Below are positions 36,679 through 46,529 of a stretch of DNA of 64,000 bases, one piece after another. Within the stretch, counting starts at the first letter, position 1. Every line of letters begins with the position of its first letter. The notes under the pieces were generated by a model. That model worked only from the letters and a program-made list of their open reading frames with translations. It was not told where the DNA came from and did no database searches. The DNA lies in assembly GCF_000385135.1 (NCBI RefSeq), contig NZ_ARQM01000014.1:124001-188000 (forward strand), read 5' to 3'. The position numbers and the translations under genes were made by a program. The DNA comes from Promicromonospora sukumoe 327MFSha3.1. Its GTDB lineage: Bacteria; Actinomycetota; Actinomycetes; Actinomycetales; Cellulomonadaceae.

Positions 36679-37929
36679 ATGATCCGTTTTCGCCCCGCGG
36701 GCCTGCTGGTCGCCACCGTTCTCACGGTCGCGACGCTGGCCGCGGGATGTTCCGCTCCGGCCGGTGAGCCCGGACCCACCTCCCTGCCCGGACCCGTGCA
36801 GTCGAGCACCCGGCCGAGCTCGTCCCCGTCCGGCGGGGGGACGCCGTCGCCGTCGCAGCCCGCACCCAGCGCGACGCCGTCCGCACCGCCCACGCAGGAG
36901 CCCGCGCCCGGCGAGCCGGACCTCTCGCTCGTGGCCGGCTGGTCCCTGGAGCAGAAGGTGGGCCAGGTCGTGATGGTCGGCCTGCCGGTCAAGGGCCCGT
37001 TCCAGCCGACGTTCGACATGCTGCGGGACCAGAAGATCGGCGGCGTGTTCCTGCACGGCCGCACCCAGGCCGGGCGCGGGCCGGTGAAGAACCTGGTGGA
37101 CGCCGCCGTCGCCGCGGCGGACTCGCCGGTGCCCCTGTTCGTGTCCACCGACCAGGAGGGCGGCGAGGTCCAGGTGCTGCGCGGCAAGGGCTTCAGCGAC
37201 ATCCCGAGCGCGCTCGATCAGGCCACGCTGTCCGCGCCGGACCTGCGCGCCCGTTCGGAGGTCTGGGGGCAGGAGCTCGCCGCCGCGGGAGTGAACCTCA
37301 ACCTCGCGCCCGTGCTGGACCTGGTGCCGCAGCAGGGCGCGGCGTCGAACGCGCCCATCGGCGTGTTCGCGCGCAACTACGGGTACACCGAGCAGTCCGT
37401 GATCACCCACGGCAACGCGTTCGCGGAGGGCCAGCGGGACTCGGGCGTGCAGACGTCGATCAAGCACTTCCCGGGGCTGGGCCGGGTCACGGCGAACACC
37501 GACACCACGGCCGGCGTGACCGACACCGTCACCGGGCCCGACGACCCGTCGGTGGCGGTGTTCGATGCCGGCATCAAGGACGGCACCGGCCTGGTCATGA
37601 TGTCGTCCGCGATCTACGCGAAGATCGACCCCGACGCGCCCGCGGTGTTCAGCCCCACCGTGGTGGGCCTGGTCCGCGAGCACGGGTTCGACGGCGTGAT
37701 CATCACCGACGACCTGTCCGCCGCGGTGCAGGTCCAGAACGTGCCCGCCGGCCAGCGGGCGGTCCGGGCCGTCGACGCCGGGGTGGACCTGGTGCTGGCT
37801 TCCGCCAAGCCGTCCGTCGCCCCGGCGATGGTGGACGCGCTGGTCCAGGCCGCGCGCCAGGACCCGGCGTTCGCCGCGAAGGTCGACGCCGCGGCGGCCC
37901 GGGTGGTCGCGGCCAAGTCGGGCCTCTGA
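36679..37929 (+). CDS. GH3-family beta-N-acetylhexosaminidase-like lipoprotein (NagZ-like)
   Basis: A 416-residue lipoprotein: signal peptide ending LAAGC (Cys about residue 25), then a Pro/Ser/Thr-rich linker (30-75) and a GH3 N-terminal domain. Diagnostic motifs are FVSTDQEGGEVQ, NLNLAPVLDLVP, IKHFPGLGRVTANTD (NagZ-type KHFPG) and GFDGVIITDDLSAA, where the first Asp of TDD is the usual nucleophile. It probably removes GlcNAc from muropeptides outside the cell for wall recycling. In the motif normally written KHFPGHGDT, the second His is Leu here, as also occurs in some actinobacterial homologs. Confidence 0.88.
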   Translation: MIRFRPAGLLVATVLTVATLAAGCSAPAGEPGPTSLPGPVQSSTRPSSSPSGGGTPSPSQPAPSATPSAPPTQEPAPGEPDLSLVAGWSLEQKVGQVVMVGLPVKGPFQPTFDMLRDQKIGGVFLHGRTQAGRGPVKNLVDAAVAAADSPVPLFVSTDQEGGEVQVLRGKGFSDIPSALDQATLSAPDLRARSEVWGQELAAAGVNLNLAPVLDLVPQQGAASNAPIGVFARNYGYTEQSVITHGNAFAEGQRDSGVQTSIKHFPGLGRVTANTDTTAGVTDTVTGPDDPSVAVFDAGIKDGTGLVMMSSAIYAKIDPDAPAVFSPTVVGLVREHGFDGVIITDDLSAAVQVQNVPAGQRAVRAVDAGVDLVLASAKPSVAPAMVDALVQAARQDPAFAAKVDAAAARVVAAKSGL

Positions 37930-37937
37930 CCAACCGC

Positions 37938-38036
37938 CACCGCTGGTCGAGCCCCCGCCCACCGCTGGTCGAGCTTGTCGAGACCTGGTTTCGACAGGCT
38001 CAACCAGCGGGGTGCGGCTCAACCAGCGGGGGCGGT
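37938..38036. repeat. Family D intergenic repeat cluster
   Basis: Two nested inverted repeats. The inner one pairs CCGCTGGTCGAGCTTGTCGA with TTCGACAGGCTCAACCAGCGG; an outer one pairs CGCTGGTCGAGCC with GGCTCAACCAGCG. It fills the gap between the convergent NagZ-like and oligopeptidase genes. Its parts also occur inside three coding regions (hrpA, nuclease-helicase, oligopeptidase). Confidence 0.8.
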
Positions 38037-38041
38037 GGTGC

Positions 38042-40366
38042 TCAGCGGTCGGCCAGCCCCAGCACGTCCAGGGTCCAGGCGTGCTCGAACGCGATCTGCT
38101 CCCACGCCGAGTACCGGCCCGAGACGCCGCCGTGCCCCGCGGACATCTCGATCTTCAGCATCGCCGGCGCCCCGGCGGCCTGCAGCCGGGCGACCCACTT
38201 GGCGGGCTCCACGTACAGCACGCGGGTGTCGTTGAAGCTGGTCGTCGCCAGCACCTTGGGGTAGCTCGAGGCGTCGTCGGCCACGTTCTCGTACGGGGTG
38301 TACGAGCGCATGTACGCGTAGACCCCGGGGTCGTGCAGCGGGTCGCCCCACTCGTCCCACTCGGTGACCGTCAGGGGCAGCGTGGGGTCGAGCATCGAGG
38401 TCAGCGCGTCCACGAAGGGCACGCCCGCCTGCACTCCAGCGAACAGCTCGGGCGCCAGGTTGGTCGCCGCGCCGACCAGCAGCCCGCCGGCGCTGCCGCC
38501 GTCGGCCACCATGCGGTCGCTCGCCGTCCAGCCCGTGGCGACCAGGTGCCGGCCGCAGGCCACGAAGTCGGTGAACGTGTTGCGCTTGGCGCCCAGCTTG
38601 CCGTCGTCGTACCAGGCGCGGCCCATCTCGCCGCCGCCCCGCACGTGCGCGACGGCGAAGACGACGCCGCGGTCGAGCAGGCTCAGGCGCGCCACCGAGA
38701 AGTACGGGTCGATCGAGTACTCGTAGGCGCCGTACCCGTACAGGAGCAGCGGCGCGGGCTCGGCGGGCGCGTCGTCCGCCCCGCCGGCCGAGCCCGTCCC
38801 GCCGGCCGAGCCCGTCGAGACCCCGAACCGCACCTTGTCCTTGCGCCAGACCAGCGAGATCGGCACGCGCGTGCCGTCCTCGGCCACGGCCCACTCCCGG
38901 CGCTGGTCGTAGTCGCCGGCGTCGTAGCCGCCGAGCACCGGCTGCTGCTTGAGCAGGGTGCGCTCGCCGGAGGCGACGTCGTACAGGTAGAGCGAGGAGG
39001 GGGTGACGAACGAGGTGTAGCCCACCTTGAGGTTGGGCTGCTCCCACACGCCGACGCCCGCGCCGACCGACTCCAGCGGCTGGCCGAACGAGATCTCCTG
39101 GAAGTCCCAGGTGACGGGCCCGCCGCCGGCCCCGGCGGGCTCGATCAGCGACAGCACGGCGGAGCGCGAGATCGCCTCGCGGCGGTAGTAGAGCACCAGG
39201 TAGCGCTCGCTGGCGCTCACGCCCTCCAGCCGCACCTCCGGGTCGTGCGGCACGACGACGTCCGCGTCCTGCGGGGCGACCGTCTCGCCGGGCGCGGGCA
39301 CCGGAGAGGTGACCAGCTCGAAGTTCAGCGCGTCCTGGTTGTGCAGGATCAGCAGCACGTCGCGGGTCGGGCTGGTCGAGTCCGGGGTCTCGACAGGCTC
39401 GACCGGCGAGACGGGCAGCGCCGCGTGCTCCACCGAGTACTCGACGCCCTCGCGGCGGGGCCAGACCACGCGGAACTCGCCCGTCGGGTCGTCGGACTCC
39501 AGCAGCCACGACTCGCTCGTCACCTTGGAGCCCAGCTCGATCTGCAGGTACTTCTTGGACCGGGACAGGCCCACGCCCACCCAGAACCGCTCGTCGGGCT
39601 CCTCGAACACCAGCGTGTCCTGGGAGCCGGTCGCGCCGAGCTGGTGCCGCCAGACCCGCCACGGGCGCCAGGCCTCGTCCACGGTCAGGTAGAAGATGTG
39701 CCCGCCGTCGGGGGTGAACATGGCGCCCGGCGCGGTGTCGCGCACCTCGTCGGGGAGGTCCTCGCCGGTGGCCAGGTCGCGCACGCGCAGCGTGTAGCGC
39801 TCGTCCCCGGCCGTGTCGGTCGCGTACAGCAGCCGCGTGCCGTCGTCGGACACGTCGAGCGAGCCGAGGGCGAAGAAGTCGTGGCCCTCGGCCGCGGCGT
39901 TCTGGTCCAGCATGATCTGCTCGCCCGGCACGGGCTGCCCGGGCTCGAGCACGCGGGGCGTCCAGTCGTCCGGCCCCGCGGCGGGGTAGCGGGCGTGGAT
40001 CGGGTACTGCTGGCCCTCGACCGTGCGGGCGTAGTACCACCAGTCGCCGTCGCGCGCGGGGACCGAGAGGTCGGTCTCGAGTGTGCGCCCCTTGATCTCG
40101 TCGAACAGGGTCTGCCGCAGCGGCGCGAGGTGCTCCTGGCGGTCCAGGGTCCAGGCGTTCTGCGCCTCCAGGTGCGCGACGACCTCAGGGTTCTCCTTCT
40201 CGCGGAGCCACTCGTAGTCGTCGACGAAGGTGTCGCCGTGGAAGGTGCGCTCGCGGGGGCGGCGCTCGGTGCTGGGCGGTTCGGACGGCGGGAGCACCCG
40301 CACGGAACCGGTCGGTCGATCGGCCGAGGGGGCGGCCGCTGGGGGAGTCTGGGCGTCGTCGGACAC
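38042..40366 (-). CDS. ptrB: Oligopeptidase B-like S9 prolyl oligopeptidase
   Basis: A 774-residue S9A serine peptidase starting with GTG. N-terminal residues about 38-110 carry RTFHGDTFVDDYEWLREKENPEV, then the seven-bladed propeller. The catalytic alpha/beta hydrolase domain shows HVRGGGEMGRAWYDDGK, nucleophile S625 in GGSAGG, D713 in FNDTRV and H745 in SAGHGG. It cleaves short peptides after basic residues, in the cytoplasm or periphery; no signal peptide is seen. Two stretches are foreign: about residues 320-332 (PVEPVETP) and 514-529 (STGSAGGTGSAGG) derive from family D repeats. The protein is longer than E. coli PtrB (686 residues). Confidence 0.92.
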   Translation of the reverse strand: MSDDAQTPPAAAPSADRPTGSVRVLPPSEPPSTERRPRERTFHGDTFVDDYEWLREKENPEVVAHLEAQNAWTLDRQEHLAPLRQTLFDEIKGRTLETDLSVPARDGDWWYYARTVEGQQYPIHARYPAAGPDDWTPRVLEPGQPVPGEQIMLDQNAAAEGHDFFALGSLDVSDDGTRLLYATDTAGDERYTLRVRDLATGEDLPDEVRDTAPGAMFTPDGGHIFYLTVDEAWRPWRVWRHQLGATGSQDTLVFEEPDERFWVGVGLSRSKKYLQIELGSKVTSESWLLESDDPTGEFRVVWPRREGVEYSVEHAALPVSPVEPVETPDSTSPTRDVLLILHNQDALNFELVTSPVPAPGETVAPQDADVVVPHDPEVRLEGVSASERYLVLYYRREAISRSAVLSLIEPAGAGGGPVTWDFQEISFGQPLESVGAGVGVWEQPNLKVGYTSFVTPSSLYLYDVASGERTLLKQQPVLGGYDAGDYDQRREWAVAEDGTRVPISLVWRKDKVRFGVSTGSAGGTGSAGGADDAPAEPAPLLLYGYGAYEYSIDPYFSVARLSLLDRGVVFAVAHVRGGGEMGRAWYDDGKLGAKRNTFTDFVACGRHLVATGWTASDRMVADGGSAGGLLVGAATNLAPELFAGVQAGVPFVDALTSMLDPTLPLTVTEWDEWGDPLHDPGVYAYMRSYTPYENVADDASSYPKVLATTSFNDTRVLYVEPAKWVARLQAAGAPAMLKIEMSAGHGGVSGRYSAWEQIAFEHAWTLDVLGLADR
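38780..38827. repeat. Family D-like repeat in oligopeptidase gene (C-terminal copy)
   Basis: Two tandem GC-rich units (GCCGGCCGAGCCCGT, 17 bases apart) end in CGTCGAGACCCCGAAC, like one arm of family D. Translated on the minus strand as STGSAGG-TGSAGG. It lies in a loop of the propeller/hydrolase boundary. Confidence 0.5.
39371..39407. repeat. Family D repeat in oligopeptidase gene (N-terminal copy)
   Basis: GCTGGTCGAG and CTCGACCGGC flank GGTCTCGACAGG, forming an imperfect inverted repeat. On the coding strand it reads in frame as SPVEPVETPDSTS. The VEPVET peptide is also approximated in hrpA (VEPAET). Confidence 0.65.
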
Positions 40367-40443
40367 CGCGTCAGCCTAACCGTGCGGACCGCCGGGCGAA
40401 GGGGTGTTCCACGCCCTCCCGGTGCCCGGATCGTTGGCACTCC

Positions 40444-40472
40444 GTGACCGGGGTGTGACCCACGGGTGTAAC
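40444..40472. promoter_or_regulatory. GTnAC boxes upstream of livHMGF
   Basis: GTGAC (40444-40448), a 6-base gap, GTGAC (40455-40459), an 8-base gap, GTAAC (40468-40472). Similar boxes lie before livK, so both halves of the transporter could share a nitrogen-type regulator such as GlnR. The gap 40367-40619 also has TGATGCCATCA, a short inverted repeat at about 40508. The function is inference. Confidence 0.4.
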
Positions 40473-40619
40473 GAGTGACACATCGCACGGCTACACTTCC
40501 GGCACGCTGATGCCATCAGTTTGATGCAGGCCTGGTTAAGCAGGACTGAATCATGTTGGTATCGAGTGGAACCGAGACCTCGCAGCACCACACACCAGAA
40601 CCGACGGAGGACCCGGCAG

Positions 40620-42071
40620 ATGACAGCCGACCGACCGAACCTCGCGACGGGCGCGCGGAGGCTGCTGGCCACGCTCGCGGCCGTGGCCATCCCAGCCGTG
40701 ATCGCCGCGGCGCCCGCGGTGGCCGCCGCCGCGCCCGCCGACTGCAAGCCCGACGACACGACCGCATGTGTCGTCGCGATCGTCCTGGACGAGGACAGCA
40801 ACCCTGTCCCCGACGTGGGCGTGACCATCTCAGGCGCGGGGTTCGAGCAAGACGTGACCACCACCCAGGAGGGGCCTGCGTCCGTGGAGGTGCCGCAGGT
40901 CGGCACCTACACGCTCACCCTCGACGAGGAGACCGTCCCCGACGGCCTCTTCCCCAACGCCACCGAGCAGCAGGTCACCGCGCAGACCGGTAGCTCGGCG
41001 CGCGCCGCGTTCCGGCTGGGCACCACGCCTCCGGAGAGCGCCGAACCGACCGACGGCGCCACCACGGCGCCCGGTGCCGGCGAGACCGGCGGCACCGAGC
41101 CCACCGACGCGGCGTCCGGCCCGGCGGCCGGTGACGAGGGCCTCGGCGGAGCCGGCACCGCTGCCACCGGCGGTGGCGGGCCCTCGCTCCAGCAGGTCTG
41201 GCAGCAGTTCGGCTCGGGCATCCGCTTCGGCCTCCTGCTCGCCCTGGCCTCGGTGGGCATCAGCCTCATCTACGGCACGACCGGCCTGTCGAGCTTCTCG
41301 CACGGCGAGCAGGTGACGCTCGGCGCCATGTTCGGCTTCATCGGCATCAACTGGCTGCACCTGCCGGTCTGGCTCACGGTGATCCTGGTGATCGTCGCGT
41401 GCGCCGCCACCGGCTGGGCGCAGGACGCCGCCATCTGGGCCCCGCTGCGCAGACGCGGCACCCCGGTGACGCAGATGATGATCGTGACCATCGGTCTCTC
41501 GCTCGCGCTGCAGTACGCCATCCAGATGGTCATCGGCGGCCGGTCGCACCGCGTGCTTCCGCAGAACCCGAAGCCGCTGGAGATCGCGGGCATCACGCTC
41601 AGCACCGCCTCCTGGCTCTCGATGCTGGTCGCGGTCGTGGTGATCTTCTTCATCGCCTGGTTCCTCACCCGCACCCGCATCGGCCGCGCCACGCGCGCCG
41701 TCTCGGACAACACGGCGCTCGCCGCGGCCACCGGCATCAACCCGGACCGCATCATCCGCATCGTGTGGGTCATGGCCACCGGCTTCGCCGGCCTCGCGGG
41801 CATGCTGCTGGCCATCTCGTTCGGCTCGTTCAACTGGTCGCTCGGCATGCTGCTGCTGCTCCTGATGTTCGCCGCCGTCACCCTCGGTGGCCTGGGCACC
41901 GCCTACGGCGCCCTGCTCGGCTCCCTCGTGATCGGCCTCGTCGTCGAGATGTCCACCCTCATCCCCGGAATGCCGAGCGACCTGCGCTACGCCTCGGCAC
42001 TCGTGATCCTCATCCTCGTGCTGCTGTTCAGGCCGCAGGGCCTGCTCGGCCGCGCCGAGCGGATCGGCTGA
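40620..42071 (+). CDS. livH: LivH-type ABC permease with extracellular N-terminal domain
   Basis: The start at 40620 has GGAGG (40606-40610) 9 bases upstream. The 483-residue protein has a signal-like hydrophobic segment (about 15-39), then a carboxypeptidase-regulatory/Ig-like domain (about 41-136, with C42 and C50), a Pro/Thr/Gly linker (137-188) and a LivH permease domain (190-483) with 7-8 helices and the RATRAVSDNTALAAATGINPD coupling region. Typical LivH is about 300 residues, so the extra module would lie outside the cell. It is co-directional with livM, livG and livF in one operon. The role of the extra domain is unknown. Confidence 0.88.
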   Translation: MTADRPNLATGARRLLATLAAVAIPAVIAAAPAVAAAAPADCKPDDTTACVVAIVLDEDSNPVPDVGVTISGAGFEQDVTTTQEGPASVEVPQVGTYTLTLDEETVPDGLFPNATEQQVTAQTGSSARAAFRLGTTPPESAEPTDGATTAPGAGETGGTEPTDAASGPAAGDEGLGGAGTAATGGGGPSLQQVWQQFGSGIRFGLLLALASVGISLIYGTTGLSSFSHGEQVTLGAMFGFIGINWLHLPVWLTVILVIVACAATGWAQDAAIWAPLRRRGTPVTQMMIVTIGLSLALQYAIQMVIGGRSHRVLPQNPKPLEIAGITLSTASWLSMLVAVVVIFFIAWFLTRTRIGRATRAVSDNTALAAATGINPDRIIRIVWVMATGFAGLAGMLLAISFGSFNWSLGMLLLLLMFAAVTLGGLGTAYGALLGSLVIGLVVEMSTLIPGMPSDLRYASALVILILVLLFRPQGLLGRAERIG

Positions 42072-42084
42072 AAGGAGAACCATC

Positions 42085-43074
42085 ATGGAACTGAGCCGCA
42101 TCCTCACCCAGGCGCTCGCCGAGCTCATCGCTCCGACCACCGCCGCCATCGCGCTCGCCGCGATCGGCCTCAACCTGCACTTCGGGTTCACCGGCCTCCT
42201 CAACATGGGGCAGGCAGGCTTCATGCTGCTGGGCGCCTACGGCTTCGGCATCGCCACCATCTCCGGCGCGCCGTTCTGGCTGGCCCTGCTCATCTCGCTC
42301 GCCGCGGGAGCACTGTTCGCGCTCATCCTCGGCGCACCGACACTCCAGCTACGCGGTGACTATCTGGCGATCGTGACGATCTCGGCCGCGGAGATCATCC
42401 GAATGCTCGGCCGTGCCACGGTGTTCCAGGAATACACCGGCGGCGCGGCGGGTCTCACGGGTGGCTCCTTCAAGTCGACGTTCCAGGAGCTGTCGTTCCT
42501 GCCGGCACCGCCCGAGCGCGGTGCGTTCGGCCCGCTCGAGTACGTGTTCACCGGGTCCGACTCGTGGTGGACCCGCCTGTTCGCCTGGGCCGTGGTGCTC
42601 ATCGCGGTCGTGTTCGTCTGGCTGCTGACCCGCAGCCCCTGGGGCCGCGTGCTCAAGGGCATCCGCGAGGACGAGGACGCCGTCCGCGCACTGGGCAAGA
42701 ACGTCTTCTCCTACAAGATGCAGGCGCTGGTGCTCGGCGGCATGTGCGGTTCGCTCGCGGGCATGCTGTACGTGCTGCCCAGGTCGGTCGCACCCGACGC
42801 CATGGGCCGCTCGCTGACCTTCTTCGCGTGGACCGTCCTGCTGCTCGGTGGCGCCGCCACCTTGTTCGGCCCGGTGCTGGGGTCCATGCTCTTTTATGCG
42901 GTCTACATGTTGCTCCGCGCGGGTATGCGCGAGGGCCTGGAGGGCGTCGTGTCGGCCACGATGGTCGAGCAGATCGGTGGTCTGCTCGTCGGCGTGACCC
43001 TGATGCTGCTGGTCATCTTCCGCCCACAAGGAATCCTGGGGAACAAGAAGGAGCTCGCCTTCGATGCCCGATGA
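42085..43074 (+). CDS. livM: LivM-type ABC permease
   Basis: A 329-residue permease 13 bases after livH, preceded by AAAGGAGAACC. It has about 8-9 membrane helices and typical LivM segments, AIGLNLHFGFTGLLNMGQAGFM near the N-terminus and GIREDEDAVRALGKNVFSYK as ATPase-contact loop. It pairs with LivH to form the channel. The livG start lies inside its last 11 bases. Confidence 0.92.
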   Translation: MELSRILTQALAELIAPTTAAIALAAIGLNLHFGFTGLLNMGQAGFMLLGAYGFGIATISGAPFWLALLISLAAGALFALILGAPTLQLRGDYLAIVTISAAEIIRMLGRATVFQEYTGGAAGLTGGSFKSTFQELSFLPAPPERGAFGPLEYVFTGSDSWWTRLFAWAVVLIAVVFVWLLTRSPWGRVLKGIREDEDAVRALGKNVFSYKMQALVLGGMCGSLAGMLYVLPRSVAPDAMGRSLTFFAWTVLLLGGAATLFGPVLGSMLFYAVYMLLRAGMREGLEGVVSATMVEQIGGLLVGVTLMLLVIFRPQGILGNKKELAFDAR

Positions 43075-44073
43075 GACGACGGAGAACAAGGTGACAGAGG
43101 TGTCCGACGTGCCGGAGGCGACCGACGTGCCCGAGAGCACCGTCGAGGCGCTCGACACCGTCGAGCGCAGCGACACCGAGGCCGCGAAGGCCGCGGAGCA
43201 CGTCCTGGCCGCGGTCGAGCCCACGGTCGGCGTCAGCAAGCCGGACCCGATCCTGGTCGTCGACGACGTGCAGCGCCGGTTCGGCGGCATGACCGCCGTC
43301 GACGTCGACCACCTGGAGGTCCAGCGCGGCGTCATCACGGCGCTCATCGGCCCGAACGGCGCCGGCAAGACGACGTTCTTCAACCTGCTGACGGGGTTCG
43401 ACAAGCCCAACCAGGGCTCGTGGGCCTTCGAGGGCAAGCCGCTGGGCGGCGTCAGCGCCGCCAAGGTGGCCCGCAACGGCATGGTCCGCACGTTCCAGCT
43501 CACCAAGGCGCTCTCGCGCCTGACGGTGCTGCAGAACATGCTGCTCGCCGCCATGGGCAACCCGGGCGAGAACCTGTTCGGCTCCCTGGTCAAGCCCCTG
43601 TGGGCGGGCACCGAGAAGAAGAACACGGAGAAGGCGCTCGAGATCCTGGCGCGGTTCAAGCTCGACGCCAAGAAGGACGACTTCGCGGGCTCGCTGTCCG
43701 GCGGCCAGCGCAAGCTCCTGGAGATGGCCCGGGCCCTGATGACGGACCCGACCATGATCATGCTCGACGAGCCCATGGCCGGCGTGAACCCGGCCCTGGT
43801 CCAGTCGCTGCTGCACCACATCCAGGCCCTGCGCGACGACGGCATGACCGTCCTGTTCGTGGAGCACGACATGCACGCCGTGCGGCACATCTCCGACTGG
43901 GTCGTGGTGATGGCCGAGGGCAAGATCGTGGCCGAGGGACCGCCCAAGTCCGTCATGCAGGACCAGGCCGTCGTCGACGCCTACCTCGGCGCGCACCACG
44001 ACACCGACCTCGGGGACGACTCGCTGCTCGACCCCGCAGTGCTGGCCCGGCTCGAGGCCGAGGAGGAGAAGCG

Positions 44074-44077
<4 letters not shown>
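43064..44077 (+). CDS. livG: LivG-type ABC transporter ATP-binding protein
   Basis: A 337-residue ATPase overlapping livM by 11 bases. Walker A GPNGAGKTT, signature LSGGQRKLLEMARAL and Walker B IMLDEPMAGVNP are intact. Residues 1-62 are an acidic Glu/Val/Thr/Ala-rich extension not found in standard LivG. The first ATG is used because it overlaps livM; an internal start is possible but no better site is seen. It powers transport together with LivF. The stop overlaps livF (ATGA at 44074-44077). Confidence 0.9.
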
Positions 44078-44838
<761 letters not shown>

Positions 44839-44846
44839 CCTTCTCC

Positions 44847-44954
44847 GCCGAAGTAGAACTGCAGCGAAGTAGAACGGTGGCGTACCCCCTGACCAGGGGG
44901 TACGCCACCGTTCTATCTCGCCACGGTTCTACTTCGCCACGGTTCTACTTCGGC
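44847..44954. repeat. Family B palindromic repeat, copy 2
   Basis: The core is a perfect 20-base stem (44871-44890 with 44895-44914, including GTGGCGTACCCCCT) around a 4-base loop. It is flanked by CGAAGTAGAAC units on the left and GTTCTACTTCGCCACG units on the right at 16-base spacing. It lies between convergent livF and the phosphodiesterase gene, and overlaps the latter's stop codon, so CTTCGGC-side bases encode its last residues. Probably a shared terminator. Confidence 0.88.
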
Positions 44955-46267
44955 AGCCTGACGTCGGTCCAGGTGAGGCGGTGGTCGCTGCTCGGGAACG
45001 GGTAGACGCCCGTGAGCCGGGACAGCGGGTCGGCCGCGGCCGGCCAGAACACGCCCGCGTCCCGGACCCGCATGTCGCGCGACGGGAGCACGTAGTCGAC
45101 GCGCAGGTTGCCCGGCGTCGTGTCGGCGAAGTCGGCCGTGTCGAGCGTCGGGTCGCCCAGGTGCGTCAGGTTCGCGCCCGCCTGGAGCGCCGAGGCCTCG
45201 GGTGCGCCCGCCGACGTCGGACGCGGGTCGGTGATGCGCGGGTGCCGCAGGAGCTGGTCGATCGCGGGGACGCCGTCGGCGCCCGTGGCCGAGTCGCCGT
45301 CGAGGGGGTCGGCGTTGTAGTCGCCCACGATCACGAACGACGAGCCGGGGCGCAGCCCGCCGCGGTCGCCCTCGTCGTCGTAGATGTACCGGGCGGCGCG
45401 GCCGCCGCGCACGTAGTCGGCCCAGAACCGGATCTCGTCGTGGTTGCGCAGGCCGTTGCGGTCCTCGGCCCCGTCGAACGACGGCGGGGTCGGGTGCGCC
45501 GCGAGCACGTGCACCGTCTCGCGGCCCACGCGGACCGGCACGTCCCAGTGCGACTTGGACGAGAGCGGGAGCACCGCGAGCTCCTCGGCCGAGTACCAGT
45601 CGGCCGGGGCGTCCGTGGCGGGGTCGTCCGGCAGCAGGGCGCCGGGCATTTCCTGCCACCTGAAGTCCTGGAAGGTGCGGACGTCGCGGTGCCGGATCGG
45701 GTACTTGGACAGCACCACCATGCCGTACTGCCCCGGGAACAGGCCGAAGCCGAGCGCGTCGTCGCCGCCCCCGACGGTGCCGTCGTTGTTCAGGTCGAAC
45801 CCGCTCGGGACGCCCGTGTTCGACGGCGCCACGAACGCGTACGGGTACTCGACCGGCTCGCCCGTGCCCTGCGGCACCTCGAGGTAGTTCTCGCGGAACA
45901 GGTCGGCGGCGGCGTACGGGTCGGCGTCGCCGGAGTAGTCGAACTCGTTGAGCAGCACGACGTCGGGGTTCGCGTGCTGGATGACCTCGGCCACCGTGGC
46001 GGCCTGGACGTCGTCGCCCGTGGACAGGTCGGCGACGAGCTCGCCCTCCGTCGCGCGGTTCAGCGACAGGTTGTAGGTCGCGGCCCGCAGCGTCCGGTGC
46101 TTGCCGTGGTCCCGGTCCCGGTCCCGGTCGTGCCTGGCCGACGTCGCCGCAGCGGTGCCGTCCGTCGTGCCCGCCGAGGCCGTGCTCGCCGAGGCGAGGA
46201 AGGCCCCGGCCAGCAGGGCCGCCGCCGCGGCCGCGCCCGTCAGGCGCGAGGTGGTGCTGGCTCGCAT
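44945..46267 (-). CDS. Secreted endonuclease/exonuclease/phosphatase-family protein
   Basis: The start at 46267 follows GAAGGAG and gives a clear signal peptide (hydrophobic residues about 9-28, cleavage near ASAG). The 440-residue protein is an EEP (DNase I-like) fold enzyme: LRAATYNLSLNR, DVVLLNEFDYSG with the catalytic-site Glu, HVLAAHPTPPSFDG, FVIVGDYNADP, RVDYVLPS and SSDHRLTW are the family motifs. An LNNDGTVGGGDDALGFG loop (calcium-loop like) sits in the middle. Substrate could be DNA, a phosphodiester or a phosphoinositide. The final LPK and stop codon come from the family B repeat. Confidence 0.88.
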   Translation of the reverse strand: MRASTTSRLTGAAAAAALLAGAFLASASTASAGTTDGTAAATSARHDRDRDRDHGKHRTLRAATYNLSLNRATEGELVADLSTGDDVQAATVAEVIQHANPDVVLLNEFDYSGDADPYAAADLFRENYLEVPQGTGEPVEYPYAFVAPSNTGVPSGFDLNNDGTVGGGDDALGFGLFPGQYGMVVLSKYPIRHRDVRTFQDFRWQEMPGALLPDDPATDAPADWYSAEELAVLPLSSKSHWDVPVRVGRETVHVLAAHPTPPSFDGAEDRNGLRNHDEIRFWADYVRGGRAARYIYDDEGDRGGLRPGSSFVIVGDYNADPLDGDSATGADGVPAIDQLLRHPRITDPRPTSAGAPEASALQAGANLTHLGDPTLDTADFADTTPGNLRVDYVLPSRDMRVRDAGVFWPAAADPLSRLTGVYPFPSSDHRLTWTDVRLPK

Positions 46268-46529
46268 GACTGCTCCTTCTTCGGGGTGTCGTGCGCGGGT
46301 GGTCCGCAGCGACACCGTAGGGCGGCGCCCGCTCGCGCGGGTGAACGACGCGTGAACAGGGCCCCGTGTCGCACCCCCGCGAGCCCCGGCAGCGGCCGCC
46401 GTCGGCCGTAATCGAATCGTTGCCCGCTCGCCACCAGTACGGACGTTCGAGAGGGTATTTTTCCGGGGCGGCCCGAGGTGGCCGCGACGAGGGCGTTCGC
46501 CGTCGTGCCGAACCACAAGGAAGAACTTG

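Noticed and set aside
43064-43250. Separate small gene at the start of livG
   Set aside because: The acidic 62-residue stretch is in frame with the ATPase domain, with no stop or clear internal ribosome-binding site.
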